Both the position numbers and the translations under genes were made by a program. Positions 49,934-61,561 of a stretch of 64,000 bases of DNA are shown in pieces (the first letter of the stretch is position 1; the number at the start of each line of letters is the position of its first letter). The notes below the pieces were generated by a model. That model worked only from the letters and a program-made list of their open reading frames with translations. It searched no databases and had not been told where the DNA came from. Origin of the DNA: Ficedula albicollis (taxonomy: Eukaryota; Chordata; Aves; Passeriformes; Muscicapidae); NCBI RefSeq assembly GCF_000247815.1, contig NC_021683.1, positions 14,649,409 to 14,713,408 of the forward strand, given 5' to 3'.

Positions 49934-50180
49934 AATCATAGAATCACAGGATGGTTTTGATTGGAAGGGACCTTAAAGTTCATCTCATTCCATCCTCCCT
50001 GCCATGGGCAGGACACCTTCCACCATCCCAGGTTGCTCAGAGCCCTGTCCAGCCTGGCCTTGGACATTTCCAGGGATGGGTTCTCTGGGCACCCTGTGCC
50101 AGAGCCTCATCACACTCACAGGACAGAGTTAATACCTAATCTAAACCTCCTCTCAGTCACTTTGAAAGCATTCCAATTGA
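49934..50180 (-). mobile_element. CR1 LINE 3' end, inverted
   Basis: Plus-strand sequence starts AATCATAGAATCACAGGATG, the reverse complement of the CR1 terminal octamers. It continues with TTGGAAGGGACCTTAAAG, CAGGACACCTTCCACCATCC, CCAGCCTGGCCTTGGACATT, GGGCACCCTGTGCCAGAGCC and TAATCTAAACCTCCTCTCAG, all in the expected inverted order. It is truncated after about 245 bp, keeps no coding region, and is moderately diverged. Confidence 0.93.
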
Positions 50181-52477
50181 ATTCAGTAACTCTGGGGCTG
50201 AAATCCCTGGAAGGAGAAGCAGTATGTGTGGGGCTTTGCTGTGGGCATGCCTGTATGGAGATTTACCTGATTTGGGCTCCTGTGCCTGGTTACCCAAGCT
50301 GTAAAACCTGAACTTCACTGATTTGCCTGAAGATACCTGTTACAGTTCTAAGGTGGAGCAAATAATTTAAACTGATATTCCAAAGTTAGTGCCTCCCATT
50401 CCCTGTCGATGCACTGATGAGAAGCTGTCTGAGGCAGTAGTTGGTGCTTTAGCTCTGCCTGGCCTCCCCAGGGGCTCTCTGGAGTGTGACAAATTCCAGC
50501 GTGGTGCCTCTTACCAGGCAATTTGCAGCTGAGCTGGGGAGCAGAGGAGCAGTGTGAGAGCTGCAGCTGTGCCATTCCAGCCCCGCTGCCCAGCACTGCC
50601 AGGCATTTACCCCTCCAGCTCCCAGTCCTATGGGCTGAGCACAGGAATAGGGGAAATTTTTTCCTCTTCTTGGTTCTCCATATCCTTTTATACATATGGA
50701 AAAGCATTTATTTATATGGGAGAAAAAAAATCCACCCCATCTGCCCAGGTCAGAGGTAACCTCTCCCATCAGCGATTCTTTTTCCTCTCTCTTTAATTTT
50801 GTTATTTGGATCCATTTTCTGATAGCATTATCCTATCTTTATATTAAGAGAACTCTTCATCTTACCACAGTGCCTGCACCCAGTTCAAACCTTCCAGGTT
50901 TTTGTGAGTGCTTTCCTTTCATTTCTGATATTATTGTTAATGCACTTTTATTAAGAGATCTATAGAGCTCACAACACACCATTTCACAACACATTCCTAA
51001 TCTTCTCCATAAAACTCACTCTGTGCATGTTTATCTTCTGGTAATTCAAACTTCCTTTCCTTTTCCAAAGTCTGCGTTTTGAATTACCATAATCTTGATT
51101 CAAATCTACCTGGTTATCAGTTGACACAAACAGGTTTATTGAAGTGGCTTATTCTCTCTGTCTGACAGATCTCATATTTAGTAAATGTTTAATTTCTACC
51201 TTATTGACCAAATCTTCCTTTTGAGTCACACATTTTTTTCTTCTAGTTTTCAGATCTTGTTGTTCAAATGATAAAACAGTTCCTTTTACATTATAGTATT
51301 TGTAACCAGAATCTCTTATCTTCTAATTTAGTTATAGGGGAAACCCCAAAATCCCCTTCTAAACAAGTCAGTATTTTCTGAGTAATAAATAGATCTGTCA
51401 GTGTTGTTGTAAATGAATTTACCCTCTCCTGAAGGTTTACATGACTTTGGTATGAAATTTACTACTTGCTTTTAAGTATCAAGAAAACATCTACACTTTT
51501 TAAGACACACATTTTAAGACACACATTTTAGACCTGACTTCCCAATCCCCATCAAGTATTTTGACAGGCAACTGCTGTATAATATCTGAAATATCTACAT
51601 CATCTGCAACATCTATATTTTGTACAGATGTGCTGATAAAAAAGGCCAGAAATGGATCTCACCTGGGCAAAGCTAGAGATAAGTAGCAACTCTTCTGTAG
51701 GCAGAGTGAACTGTGCATTTTTTTCTTCATTCCCAGTGGAGCCTGCTTTTGCTTATTGCACTTATCTATATATTTATGTGTGTATTGGTAAAATTGCCAG
51801 AAAGTGTTAATTTGTATACATGTTTATACAGATAGGTACAAGTCATCTTGTGTGCTACAATACAGAAAATTTAGGCTGAATAATCTATACTGAATGCTGT
51901 TTCAGTAGAGATTTTGTTAGTTTTTTTGAATGTGAATTATGCCCTGGAGTCCTCAAAATACAGAATATAATGTCCTTGTTATTACCTTAATTAGAGTTTC
52001 AACATGAAACTTAAGGGTCTGATGTCAGTGTAGCTCTGGTGCTGTGCTGAAAAGTTGCTGGCCTGATGAGGGATCTGGAGAAATGTGCCTTCTACTTAAC
52101 ATCTAGTAGTGACAAGCAGTTTCCATTGACTATTTCAGGCATCTGCAGGCTCTGGCTGACTCAACATGGCTCATTTGCATGCCATGAGACATCCATTAGA
52201 TGTGGTAATTTGTGTTTCTTTCCATGCTCTCTCAATTGATGTAAATTGGAATGGCTGACAAAACACCATAGATCAGGATGTCTCACCCCAGAAGAGGCTC
52301 AGGTTGGGTGCTGTAATGTCACCCAGGGCTTAAAAAAGTATTTGGGGGAGTGGTTGGGGTTGCTTTGTATAAATAGACCAAATGGAAGGTAGAAATGTTA
52401 ATGGGCTGCATTGGCACCAGAACTGAAATAAACTTTTAAAAAATTGATTTAATTTGTTAATTATAAGGTCACTAAAC
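50181..52477. other. Non-coding stretch with a short tandem repeat
   Basis: A GC-rich patch at about 50430-50640 holds overlapping chance frames. A 15-bp near-tandem repeat (TTTTAAGACACACA) lies at 51497-51531. The region from 51000 to 52300 is very AT-rich, without frames or recognised elements. Confidence 0.5.
51497..51531 (+). repeat. 15-bp tandem repeat (about 2.3 copies)
   Basis: TTTTAAGACACACAT is repeated with a 15-bp period, and a third partial unit diverges at TTTTAGAC. It is simple slippage-type repetition. Confidence 0.8.
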
Positions 52478-52660
52478 ACTAGAGTGGGGAGGTTCTGGAA
52501 CAACTTTCCATTTAGAGTAGTGGGGACAAGAAACCAAATTACTTCTAAGATGGAACTTTCTCATTTATGAAGTGTTTGCATTATGTGACTGCCTGTGATA
52601 GCAGGGAATTGTGTTTGATGACCCAGGAGGTCCTTTCCAGTCTCACTCCCTCTGCATATG
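52478..52660 (+). mobile_element. Ancient CR1 LINE 3' remnant
   Basis: GGTTCTGGAACAACTTTCC, then ATTATGTGACTGCCTGTGAT, then AGCAGGGAATTG, then GATGACCCAGGAGGTCCTTT and CCAGTCTCACTC reproduce the order of the old amniote CR1 3' end, which usually reads like GGACTCGATGACCCAGGAGG and TCCCTTCCAGTCC. The lack of clear terminal octamers and the strong divergence suggest an old copy. Confidence 0.75.
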
Positions 52661-55600
52661 CAAGGAAAATAAACAAAGCTTCTTGTGTGCAAAATCCTTT
52701 CTGTAACAACCCGAGGAACCTAGCTGGAAATAATTAATAGAATTGCCAGTTATAATCAGAAGATACTAAAGCTGCAGTGACTGAAGGAGCATTGTGCAGA
52801 ATCTTTGACTCTCTGGGTTTGGGTGGCTAAATTGTCCATGATGCACTTCCTTGAAAGGGTAGCTGCAATTAAAGCAATTTGCTTTATGTCCTTTGCTTGC
52901 ATTTAAAAGAGCATATCTTGTATGGAACCATGTGTTCCCTCTTCTATTGTGCTGTATCTCTGGGCATTTTTAGCTGTCCATCCCATGCTTCTGTGCTGTA
53001 TATTTAAATAATTGGCAGTAGAAACTGCTGGCATTTACTAACCATGCAGAATTAAGCTGTACAGCATTTCCTCCTCTACTAAGACAGCAGGAACTCCCTG
53101 CTGTTGCAGCCATCAGTGGTCCCAAGTGACCCTCTGATCCTCAATTCCTGGATCATCCCGAGGTTACTGGGGCTGCTGCCTGGATTTCTGACCAGATCAG
53201 GCCAAACAAACAACCCTGCTGGAAATCCAAATATGCTCTACAAGAATTCATCAAAATACTAACCACAAATCACAGGTCTGTATGCTGCAAATCCTGTGAT
53301 TCAGCATGTCAAAAAGCAACTATTATGCTTCCAACTTGGGATAAAATAATCGCAGGAAAATAGGTGGATCTGTCAAGTTGTTAAAAGATAATGCTGAAAT
53401 ATGCAACAATCTGCTCAGCAATAAGGCTGTCAAAGATGGTAAATATTAGTCTAGAAAATGGGAAAATAGACATTTTTTCACATTAGTGCTTGTGAAAATA
53501 ACTTGTATTTGACTTTGCATTTTAATATTTGCATCTTTAACCAACACTGGAAAGTTAGAGCCAAAAAAAATTATGTTAAAAAGAAATACAAAACATAAAC
53601 AAAGGGGGGGAAATAACAAACTTAAATTCCTGCTGCATGACCTTGCAGAAGAAAAATACAAAGCAACAGTTTGTATTAAAAAGAAATTTGCTTAGGCAAA
53701 TTCAGTTGTTATTTAAACAAATTTTTAAGGTTCATTTACAGTACAAAAGCCTAATGGCCCTAGAGACTTGAGAAGAAGGAGTGAAAAGTTCTTTTCTGCG
53801 AAATTGCAAAGTCACCTTCTCCATTATTAATGCTAGAAGTCTCCCCAGCTCACCTAGTGACCTAAAAGATAATAAAAATACACTGACTGTGGTGGTGAAA
53901 GGTCACTGGTCACAGGACATCCAGGCAATTCCATATGCAAACTGTGCACAAAATGCAAACACAAACCCTACCTGTTCCATTTTCTAGGATCTTGAGGATT
54001 GTGATGTCTCTGCCTTTGGGGTTGCTGACAATTGATCAGTCTCACAAATGAACATTAATGGTGCAGCATTGCTTTGGAGTGCAACAAGGTGTTTTCAATC
54101 CACTGCAGGTGGTCACATTCCTCAACATTTTAGACATATGGCTTAGATAGGGAGGAACTTATTGTCCCCTTTAACTCCTCGAAGATCATTAAAAAAGGAT
54201 GCACTTAACTGTGCAGTGCTTTGCTGCCACTGTGCAGAGCAGAGACATGCAAGCCTGTGAGATGGGATGTAGGCATAGCTGCTTGTGCTTCCTTCCTTGA
54301 GGTTCGTTTCTGCTGAGCTGAGCTTTGTTGGCTTGGCTGCTGCTATAGGATGAATTTGAGACCTAGTCAGCAGAAATAATTGAGCTTTTTCTTGCAGGAG
54401 GATTACATTCTTAACTGCTGTCTGCAAAAGTCTCACACTTCTGTGGTTCAGACCCAACACTTTGTCTAGAGGGTTGTTCTGTCAGTGGGGATGAGGTTTT
54501 GCTTCTATTATCTTGAGTATTCAGCTAAATCTAGTCATGTTACTGAGTTTGATTTTAATTGCATGCGCCTCATTAGAGCCTGAAAGGGTGAGAATCACTT
54601 TTCCTGGACCTGCCCTGGCTCAAGGATACATCCAGAGCTCCAGCTGCTCCGTGGTCCTGGTAAGGCATCCTGGCTTCAAGTGGGCAGTGCTGCACTGCTG
54701 TAGTGCTTCTGCTGGGGCACTGAGGTAGGGTAACTCCCAAAGACCAAATAAGCAGCAAGGTCTGGAGCTCAGAGCAGACACTTGGGCTGGACAAAGGCTG
54801 CTGGAAGCTGAAATAAGGAGTTCTGAGGTGAGGAGTGACTTTGCCTGGAGGAAGACTGCTGGCAAGGGAGTGCCTAAGAGTTTAATCAAGCAAGGTCCAT
54901 AAGGCTGTGGGTGGTGGGTGTGTGGGGTAGCAGCAGCTCTGGGATCAGAGCACTTAGGACTCCTGTCTCTGGGAATTACCCATCCCATGATATTCCCAGG
55001 GTAGCAAAAAAGGGATGCACTCATAGAATTATGCATGCACAGTGCTGTGATGTCTGCTTGAAGAAGCCAAATTAAGCTTAACTGGACTTGACTTTGCAAA
55101 CTGAATAATCTTCTACAACACTGTTTTGCATGCAAGAGAGATATGTAAGCCTAGTTTCAGCTGGATTTCTGGGTGGTTCAGTGCAGATGATTTATTTAAA
55201 CAGTGCTCTTTCATCTCTCCTGCATTGGACTTCACTGCTCCCTCCAGTGAGCCCCCAGCCAGAGCAGTTTGTCCTTCTGCCTCTTACCAGCCACAGTGTG
55301 ATCCAAGCTGGTATCCCTGCTATAAACATGTTTAATGTGGTAGATGTGGTTGTAATGTGAGCTCCTGAATTTCCTTCTGTGTATCTGTGGCAAACAGCTC
55401 TGCTGGTGTAAGGCACTCTTAGTCTGCAGCAGATGTCCACCTATGTACCCTCTACAGATGCTGCTGACAGCTTAACAACTGATGTAGTCTGAAGATAATT
55501 AAATATTAAGTATTGAATAGGCTCTAGTATCCTATCAGTAATTGAACTACAATAATATATTTGCCAGTGTTTACTGCTGTGTGCTAAGCCACATGCATTT

Positions 55601-58600
55601 CATCATTTTGATCCTTTACACACAGCTTTTCTCCTGAAATGCAGCCCCTGTAAGCAGTTGTGCTAAGTAGCAGCCCTACAGACTTTCCATCTGGCTTTGC
55701 CATGAGAACAAGCTAAATGCAATAAATGCATCTCTGTTCTGAAAACACGGCAGGGCAGTTGCAGACACATCCCATAGTCACCTATTGGAAAAAAAATCTG
55801 TCAAGAATGTTAATAATTCCTTTCAGATTTCACGACTACTACTTACTATCCCCCTTTCATTATCCAGTGTGTTTCCTATCCCTGACTCTTTTCCCTTGCA
55901 TGCTTTATGTAGTTATATTTATTGTTACAGGGTGGCATGATACTGTGTGGTTTCCTGAAATTGTTCTACACTAAAACCTATGGCTCTGCTTTTGCCAGAA
56001 CCACACAAATTTTGCAGTGTGTCAGTTTTAGGGGCCCACTTAAGCACTCCCATGATTGTCTTGCTGGGGAAAGGGTCAGGGGGAAGGCAGTGATGCCTTT
56101 GAAGTTTCCAGTTCTGTCTCTTGCCCTGGCTTTGGTAAAGAACTGTGCCTCTGGATTTGCCTGGCTGGTAGTTAGTCAGCATGGAGCTAAGGGCAGTGAG
56201 AGCAGCAGGAGCACCAGCAACTTGTGCCTTTGCCACTTTTGGCAAGATGGACCCTTCAAACACCTCAGACTTGTCAGAATCACCTCAGCACGCTCTGTCA
56301 CTCAAACACAAGATGTGACCTGCTGTGTTCAACTTCATGCAGCACAGCAATAACCAAGTGGAGAGAGTAATTTTAATTTCCTTGTTTGTAGCCCCATGGC
56401 CCTGCACTACAGCCGTGGTGTTCTTTGAGCAGTCTCAAACATGGACTGAATCCTGCTCTGCTGTAGCTTACAGTCCAGTCTCTCACCATGAGAGTGTGCT
56501 CAGGGAAAAAGAAATGACAACCAAAGGTGTAAGAGCAGGCTGCATGACAGAGAGCTAGATACAGAATACCAGCTACAGTCTCTGGGCTTTTTAATTTTTT
56601 GTCATTTTTGCCTTAAGGAGCCGAGCTCAGTTCTGCTGGTTCCTTGCCCCACCCACCAGACAGCAGCATCCAATAGTGTGCATTCATTATTCACTATAAA
56701 TTGAAAAGTTATTCTAATTAGACAGTGCTGTAATCCTCCTGCTGCTTTGGATCAGATGTCTTCTAGTGTAAACAAAAACCCATCAGACTTGAAGAAGTGG
56801 GTCAGATCAAGAGACATCACAGTGCATTATAGCCTAATCCAGTGGAATTGGTTCTAAAATGGTGCCTCTTGGTGGGGGAAGGGGACACTGGGCTGCAACC
56901 TACCCTGGAAAAAGGTCACTGCATTGGAAGAGTGCAAAAATTGTTTGTTGGTGTCATGCTTTTTTATTTTAGGGCATGTGCTGCATTTACACAAGGAAGT
57001 CCATGTCTTTCATGTGCTTTGCCTGTCAGTACTGCACAAAAAATTGAGTGAAATATCCTTTCAAAAGTCCATTTGCAGAGCAATGAAATGAAACCATCTT
57101 AATCTAACAGTATGTAAAAGTGTATAAATTTGGCAGTGACACATGGATGTATAATTGTACAGCTTATGTACTGCATTAATGAGGTATAAAACTTGTCTCA
57201 GAAATGCAGCTATGCAGTGCCTTTCATTCCCCAAATCCATCAGAGCAGCATATCAACGATGAAAGCATGTTCTTTCCAGTGTTGGGAAGACATTTGTTAA
57301 GCATTAGCAGCAGTTGTCACACGGTTCAGAGAGTCACTGTGGGGCCTGAGTGCTGCCTTTGCCCTGCCTGGGCTTACTCTCACTGAATGTGGGCTGGTAC
57401 AATTCAACATTTCTGTCAAATGTCAGCCTGCAGGGCTGGAAGGACCAGAGGGATGTGGGGAATTGGGGTGCAGGCTTTGCTGTCTCTACACTCCTGCTTT
57501 GGAAGGAATTTGAAGGGGGTGCTGGACCAGGATGAGCACAGGGAAGCCCAAAGCATCCAAAGCACCCAAGAGAATACGAAAGTGCAGTGATTTTGATCTG
57601 CTGGGGGTGAGAATTCTGGGGACAGTAACCTGCAATCTCAGACTGTTTGCACAGCTCAGCTCTGTGGCTGAGGGATCCCTTTCCACACTCTATGTGTGTG
57701 TTACTCACAGTCCCAAGAGGATGGGGGACACTGAACACCCCAGGGCTGGGCACAGAGATGCATCTTCTGGAGACAGCTGGGATTCAGAGCTCAGGGAAAC
57801 CAGCCACACACACCTGGAGGATTTGCAGAGGTAACTGGAGGCATGCAGGGCTCTCACTGAGGCTCAGAACTGTGGATAGACAGGCAGACCACTAAGAAAA
57901 ACTCAGAGTTGTAAGAAGTTTGAAAATAAACTTTGCATCTTGCCTGAGTAGTTTATTTAAAAAAAGCCAAAACCAAACCAAACAAATAAAAACTAAACCA
58001 AAAAAGCTCCAAAGCAGAAACAGAAAAACTCCACCAAATGCTCCCCACCTCCTTGTTGCATTTCTTATTAAGTAACTTCAGCCAATTTTATTTTTACAAT
58101 TGTTAATGGCTTACCTAAATGCAGTGGAATGCCTCTCCAAAGCTGATCAGGGTTTTATTTTGCACTTTATCAGAGTGAAGTAGGTAATCTAAGCCTTTTC
58201 ATCTCTGGGTATTCATCTGTGCTGAAGAGAGATCTGTTAATTATAGCCTTCCCTCAACATGGATTTTCTTTCTTTCTCTGTGTGTGTGAGCAGAATCAGT
58301 GTTTTAACAAAGCAACCAAGTAAGCTCGTGTTAAATGCCCTGTGGCAGCACTGGATTTGCAGACACAGAATGCAAACCTGTTGCTTTTTGTGCTGGGGAG
58401 GAAAGCTCATCCCTTCTGTGGATGAGTTAAATAGAAGAACAATTTCACAGCTGACTTGCCAGTGTTCTAAGTCCTGTGTGAAGCTGAGAAACCTGGCATT
58501 GTTTTTTCCAAGCTGCATATTGAGAGAATGGATTGCAGAGGTTATATCAGCCCAGGATATCAGTATGGTTAAACATGTTGTATGCAAGCTTTTGTATTGT

Positions 58601-59884
58601 CTTTGTGGCCCCCAAGAAAGGTATGAGAAATAAAGGAACTGAGGAATGCCATAAATAACCTCATTTTTGTGTAAAATTTTAGTTCAAATACATATCTAGG
58701 AGCATATCACTTCATTGTCAGAATCAACATTATCTGTCTTTTAAGCAGGCAATGATTATAACAGTAAAGAGATGATGTGCAGATGTTACCAATAAAAAGG
58801 GAATAAAAGAAGAAATGTGAACATCCCTATCACTAAAAATCTCAAAAAAAACCAGTGGTGATCAAACTGGAAGGACCAAAAGAAGTTCATCTTTCCACAA
58901 ATAAAAGCAAAACTATAGGAAAGATTTGTAAGCATCTGCTCAAGATAATGAGAGGCTTGGAAAGGAGATTGAAGTGATAGAACAAGCAGGTGAAAAGTAA
59001 TGCATGGATGATCCTACAACTGCCTATAAGATTTAAAAGTTTATCACTATAATAAATTTTCCACAATGGACTAGCAAAATCCAGGCTGAGGACTTTACTG
59101 ATGTAATTTGAGAAAGTTATCGAAACATTGTAAAACTCTGTTATAACAACATGGAGTTTAGATTAAGGAGTTAACTAGCAATTGCACATTTTCAGATAGT
59201 GTGCTTAAACCAAACTACTAAAAACCCCAGATTTTATGAGTGATCCTAGTAACAGTACTTGTTATTAGGTGGTATTATGATATTGTATATAAGTAGATTT
59301 ATTTTCCCTTCCAGTGCAAGTTCTTCAAATGCTAAGATTCGTTATTTATACATTCCTTGGTTTATTTCTTGGAATTTTACCCTTTGGACAACTTGCTTGA
59401 AATCTCTCACAGTACGTGTCTGGTCCTATTTCTTAGCTTTTAATTTCAGTAAAATGATTCCATTGTTTACGTCAAGAGGATTAAAGAAAATCATATACCA
59501 CTGCTCATTTTTTCCCCTACAGCTGGATAACTGAGAGAAGTCATCAGCTTCAGGCAAAAAGTTTACACAGTGTTTTCTCAAACACTAAGGTCATGTCTTT
59601 TGGCTTGAAAATTCAAATTAATTGAATTTCAGGCCAAGTCAAATTTGGCACTGAGAATGGTAGGTGTCCAGTACATGAGAGTAACACATGAAGGCACCTC
59701 AGTGATGAATTATGGTTGCATCCTTACAGAAAATCAGATCATGGTCAGCTAGCAATAACATTAATTCTTGACACCTCAAAATCTATTTGCTTAAATACAA
59801 TATGTGATGCATATTGTAATAAAATACAATCTATATAAACATAAGATTTTTTTCTTATTATTATTTTTACTGTGAGGATAATCA
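52661..59884. other. Non-coding stretch, nothing firmly recognised
   Basis: AT-rich DNA with a GC-rich patch at about 54590-54970. A 171-codon minus-strand frame overlaps that patch (54620-55135) but has no recognisable domain. An A/C-rich simple stretch of CCAAA type lies at 57955-58025. A 9-bp inverted repeat, TACAATATG and CATATTGTA, lies near 59798-59820. No further mobile element or RNA gene is recognised. Confidence 0.45.
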
Positions 59885-60032
59885 AACAATAGAACAGGTT
59901 CCGTGGAAGGTTTTGGATTCTCTGTGCATAGAGTTAATCAAGCCTCAGTTGGACACAGCTCTGAGCAACCTGACATAGTTGGACCAGAAGATCTCCACAG
60001 GTCCTGTCTCAGCCTTTCCTTGATTTTATATT
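59885..60032 (+). mobile_element. CR1 LINE 3' fragment
   Basis: GAACAGGTTCCGTGGAAGG, then GTTGGACACAGCTCTGAGCA, then ACCTGACATAGTTGGACC, then AGAAGATCTCCACAGGTCCT follow the CR1 3' region (normally CTGGACACGGCCCTGAGCAA, GGACTAGATGATCTCCAGAG and GTCCCTTCCAACC). The end is degraded, without the octamer. It is short, non-coding and moderately old. Confidence 0.85.
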
Positions 60033-61286
60033 TGCAAGATGCTTACTGTGATTTTGGTAGACTGAGACTTTCCATGCCCTGAAGTGCATTTTTATGACAA
60101 AGTTTCAAGGCCAGTAAGTTTGTAGTGGAAGGGCTGACAAAACCTTTCCTACAGTGGTACAAATGTGTCACTGTTATATATAGCAAGAACATGGAATAAG
60201 GTCTAGAATTAGGGATTGATCTATAACTCCTGCATGACAAAGCATTAGGAATGCTTTGTAATTAGCAATTATCAGTAGGAGTCTCCTACAATTTTCTACA
60301 TCATATAGCCCTATAATATCTGCTTGAATTTCCTCTTAAATTAGCAGAACATCTATTTCATATAGAACATCTGTTTCATATGTATTTGATCTCATTTTCT
60401 TATGCTTTCAAAATGTATGAAAAGAACCAGCTGCACCTACTTTGATTTTTGTGATTCTAGGATTGAATTTTATTATTTGTACAAGGATGGATTTTTGCTT
60501 TTGGAGAGAATGTCCTCTATGTAGTGTATCTGCTATTTCAAACTCTAATGAAGCTTAATTTTTGAACTTAGATGCTTTTTTTGGTTTGGGGGTTTTTTTT
60601 GCCTTTTTTTTTGTTTTTTCTTCCTCTTTAATGCCACACTTGTTGAGGTTTGGAGCAGGAAACTATTTCAGAGGCAGATGTTCAATCCTGGTGAACGTTT
60701 TCCCCTTCCCACTTGGGATGTGGTGCTGCATTTGAAAAATAAGGGGGAAAGATGTTCTTGTTCCTCCACATTTTATCTTGGGGGTAGTTTTATTTCTGCA
60801 CTGGGAAAGTGATTGGAGGTTGCTTGAGTATTATTGAATGGACATAATTCTGCAAGCTGCAGTGCACTCATCCCCATTAATTTTATCAGCAGTTGGGACC
60901 ACTCAGGACTTTGAAGCCAAATTAGGCAAAGCCTGTTTGGAACCTTTCTGGAGGAAGGAAGGTGTTGTAAGGAATCCAACCTGTTTACTCTCTTCAACTC
61001 AGTCACAGGCAAGGGGTCAGAACAGGGAGTTGGAAAGGGACTCAACAGAAAAGGAAAGGCTCCTTGATTTAGGATTGCAAAAACAAACTTGGCCTTCTTG
61101 TAGACGCCTGAGAATTTAGTCTTAAAACAAAGGACAAACATCTGACAGTGAAAACAAGATTAACTTGCTGCTCAATCTTTTTTAATTTTTTTTTTATTAG
61201 AAGAATCTATTATGATAGCCAAGTCTAGAAAAGTCAGAGAAGGTTGTTAGGAAGACAAGTATCTAAGTTTTATTTCTGATTTGCAG
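60033..61286. other. Non-coding stretch with an 18-bp tandem pair
   Basis: AT-rich DNA with a T/G-rich tract at about 60585-60625. The unit AGAACATCTATTTCATAT occupies 60346-60363 and, with one change, 60364-60381. No gene is recognised. Confidence 0.5.
60346..60381 (+). repeat. Two tandem copies of an 18-bp unit
   Basis: AGAACATCTATTTCATAT is followed directly by a copy differing at one base (CTA to CTG). It is a short local duplication with no other content. Confidence 0.85.
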
Positions 61287-61561
61287 CTGGGGAAAGGGAG
61301 GGCCCCCTTTGTGCCTTGGCTTTGGGGCTGCTCCCTGTGCCAGGCACTGACAGAGGAAATTAAACCAAACCTGCTCCTGCTCGAGCTGGTCTGGGACCAG
61401 GAATCTGATACAACCTGTGCCCAGCAGTACAAAAATAACTTTCTGGTTTTAGGGCTTCTTAAGACTTTATTCCTTGGCATGATGCTGTTATTAATTGCTC
61501 TCCTCCTGGTGCCATCACCCCAATGTCCTGCAAAACAGCCTTCTTACCAAATATACACAGA
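61287..61561 (+). other. Unconfirmed exon candidate with hydrophobic C-terminal stretch
   Basis: A strong acceptor (TTTATTTCTGATTTGCAG) precedes 61287, and a consensus donor GTAAGT follows 61561. The frame between is open, with a TAA stop overlapping the donor at 61563. Its product ends in a hydrophobic run (FLVLGLLKTLFLGMMLLLIA then LLLVP) followed by a short tail, which would suit a membrane anchor. A minus-strand frame is also open over most of it, and the N-terminal half shows no domain I recognise. No neighbouring exons were found. I regard chance as more likely than a gene. Confidence 0.15.

Noticed and set aside
54620..55135. 171-codon minus-strand frame
   Set aside because: Lies over a GC-rich patch with open frames on both strands; the peptide looks random and rich in C, S, L and P.
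61287..61561. Resemblance of the hydrophobic end to an antigen-receptor membrane anchor
   Set aside because: Only a leucine-rich run with one lysine is shared; no immunoglobulin-type domain or cysteine/tryptophan pattern lies upstream.
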